DNA of 64,000 nt, taken from positions 11,470,365-11,534,364 of the forward strand of contig OX155960.1 of assembly GCA_944548615.1 (NCBI GenBank). The letters run 5' to 3'. Of the stretch, positions 62,536 to 64,000 are shown in pieces. The stretch's first letter is position 1; the number at the start of each line of letters is the position of its first letter. A model generated the notes under the pieces. That model was not told the origin of the DNA. It did no database searches and worked only from the letters and a program-made list of their open reading frames with translations. Made by a program: the position numbers and the translations under genes. This DNA is from Micropterix aruncella. Lineage: Eukaryota > Arthropoda > Insecta > Lepidoptera > Micropterigidae.

Positions 62536-62995
62536 GATAGCCCTTACTGTAGAATTAACTGATTCATGGAAATCAAATATCCCAAAAGACCGCGAGTACA
62601 AACTAAATAAATACCATGATCTCACTAATACCGTCATCCGGAACGGCTTTACTGTTCACCTTTACGCGGTGAAAGTTGGCGCTTGTGGCCTGTCAGCCAA
62701 ATCTCTCACCTCTTCAACGATCTCGGTCTTGCCAGGAAAATAAATAACTCCTTCCAAAAAAAAAACAAAAAACTGCCATTTCCGCATCTCAAATTATATG
62801 GCTTCGAAGGGGGGAGTGACTGGGTGGAAAGGTGTTTACTGAGGTGACATGTGGCAAGACAGCTGTTCTAAACCTATCGCTGCCGGTCGTTGGTACGGAG
62901 TCCCTCGCTTAACCCCCAGAAGTGTAATAACAGCATTATAATAGACTCCAGTCGGTGAATTCCATGGCCGCTCCATTTGTATTTTATTTATGGAG
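62536..62995 (+). mobile_element. RLE-type LINE 3' end
   Basis: From CTTACTGTAGAATTAACTG through the coding tail (LNKYHDLTNTVIRNGFT-like, frameshifted) to GCCGCTCCATTTGTATTTTA at about 62985. 5'-truncated. Confidence 0.8.
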
Positions 62996-63171
62996 AGTAT
63001 AGTAGGTAGACTATAGGAGACACTGTAGACTGTTACAAAACAAAGAATCGGTCAAACGAGTAATTCAAATTCATCATTTTAAATATTTTTAGAATAATTT
63101 AACAATTTTAAATATTGACTCAGTAGTGTGTTATTGCGATACATACCTACTTAGAAGTTGCTTTTTTTCAG

Positions 63172-63400
63172 TGTTGGCGGTAAAGAAGTTGAGATAGTAG
63201 AGCAGTGCTCTAATGAAAATTTTACCATTAAATCGAAACGAGGCAATGAATTTCCAAGCGAGACCCAAAAAAAGGCCAAGAAACCAAAGTTAACAAGCGG
63301 TTTTCCAGGACCTGCAACAATTACTGGAAAAAGGGCATTTTTCTCAGGAAAATCGATAGTGATGCCGCTTGTCTTTCCTCAACCCAGAGATGATTTTAAG
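63172..63400 (+). CDS. RAD54B: RAD54B-like recombination protein, second exon
   Basis: Acceptor CTTTTTTTCAG (63161-63171) and donor GTAACA at 63401. Reads VGGKEVEIVEQCSNENFTIK, then a basic stretch (KRGNEFPSETQKKAKKPK), and ends FFSGKSIVMPLVFPQPRDDF plus K in phase 0. GGKEVE(I/V) lies in human RAD54B just after the segment matched by exon 1, and a Met-Pro-Arg-Pro-like block precedes the helicase domain there. The link to exon 1 rests on frame and order. The next exons lie beyond the window. Confidence 0.85.
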
Positions 63401-63414
63401 GTAACATTTTGAAA

Positions 63415-64000
63415 TAAATAAACATTTGAAACCTTGATTATGTATGGCATTAGATTGCGCAACTCCATAGAACAATTTGGCAACCCTTCCGACATGGTGA
63501 AATGGTCTATTTGGGTTTTCCATGACATGTTTTCGTCGATGTAAGTTCCTGAAAATTTAATGGACTTGGCAATCTCGATAGAATAATTTAACGCTAACTG
63601 TTTTTCTTTTTTATTTGAGAAGTTTATCAACACTGTTTTGCTTAAATTTGGCGACATCTGGTTCGCTCTAAACCAATCATTGACTTGAAAGAGTGTTTCG
63701 TTTATTGATTCCTCCATTTTTGTCCTACAATCACTTTCAAGAATCCACTTGGTGTAGTCTGCAAGTTGGACAGTTTTGGCACAAGTTATGTTAGTTGCTC
63801 AATCGTTACAATAGAGATTGAAGAGGAGAGGTCCTAATACTGAGCCCTGAGGCACACCGATGTTTACTATTTCACATCTCGATTGCTCAGCCTTTTCCTC
63901 AATTCCATCAATTATTTTAATCTCCACCACTCGCTGCCTATTTTGTAGGTACGATTTAATGAGTGAATTGGCCACTCCTCTAATTCCATAATGGTTTAGC
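63415..64000 (-). mobile_element. LINE-J copy running off the window
   Basis: The - strand from 64000 reads NHYGIRGVANSLIKSYLQNR, then VNIGVPQGSVLGPLLFNLYC with the FADD-equivalent changed (LADY), then NDWFRANQMSPNLSKTVLIN. A stop follows the RT fingers. Same family as 52086-53452, with more damage. It begins within about 15-25 bases of the donor of RAD54B-like exon 2. Confidence 0.82.

Overview
The window is insect nuclear DNA, most likely from a moth or butterfly. The host genes are split by GT-AG introns and have clear animal orthologues. The transposon mix (BEL/Pao, R1-type, RTE with a GATGAT tail, Jockey-like and restriction-like-endonuclease LINEs, mariner, piggyBac-like TTAA elements, PIF/Harbinger, hAT, Penelope) fits Lepidoptera. 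The species cannot be fixed from the sequence alone.

Three host genes can be reconstructed. (1) The last three coding exons of a PIKfyve/Fab1 phosphoinositide kinase lie on the + strand at 669-995, 18839-19000 and 23539-23741. Phases fit at every junction, and one intron is 17.8 kb, nearly all repeats. (2) A complete six-exon ENTR1 (SDCCAG3) homologue of 499 residues lies on the - strand from 51867 down to 32152. (3) The first two exons of a RAD54B-like recombination translocase lie on the + strand at 59767-60143 and 63172-63400, continuing beyond the window.

Most other sequence is mobile DNA, much of it nested. 996-18838: a BEL/Pao LTR retrotransposon (1637-9473, 5-bp target duplication, integrase core deleted), a solo LTR of the same family (17285-18637), two 1.4-kb piggyBac-like elements and LINE fragments. 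19001-23538: LINE, SINE and mariner debris. 23742-32151: a small Penelope derivative, a PIF/Harbinger element carrying a TTAA element, and an RLE-LINE interrupted by a 650-bp retroposon. 32213-51686 (ENTR1 introns): more copies of that retroposon, an RTE, a hAT, a mariner, a CR1/L2-like LINE, a Penelope element and TTAA MITEs. 51868-59766: foldback MITEs and the longest LINE copy, with RT, RNase H and APE domains. 60144-63171: RLE-LINE copies and a MITE.

The most interesting element is a repeat of about 650 bp, called REP650 here. It has no ORF shared between copies, no terminal inverted repeats and no poly(A). Seven insertions are flanked by 10-16 bp target duplications, two of them with one mismatch. 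Two of these copies are truncated at the same end. This points to target-primed reverse transcription of a non-autonomous RNA. Its constant end can fold into two adjacent hairpins, with a tRNA-like segment close by. I cannot tell without a database whether it is already catalogued.
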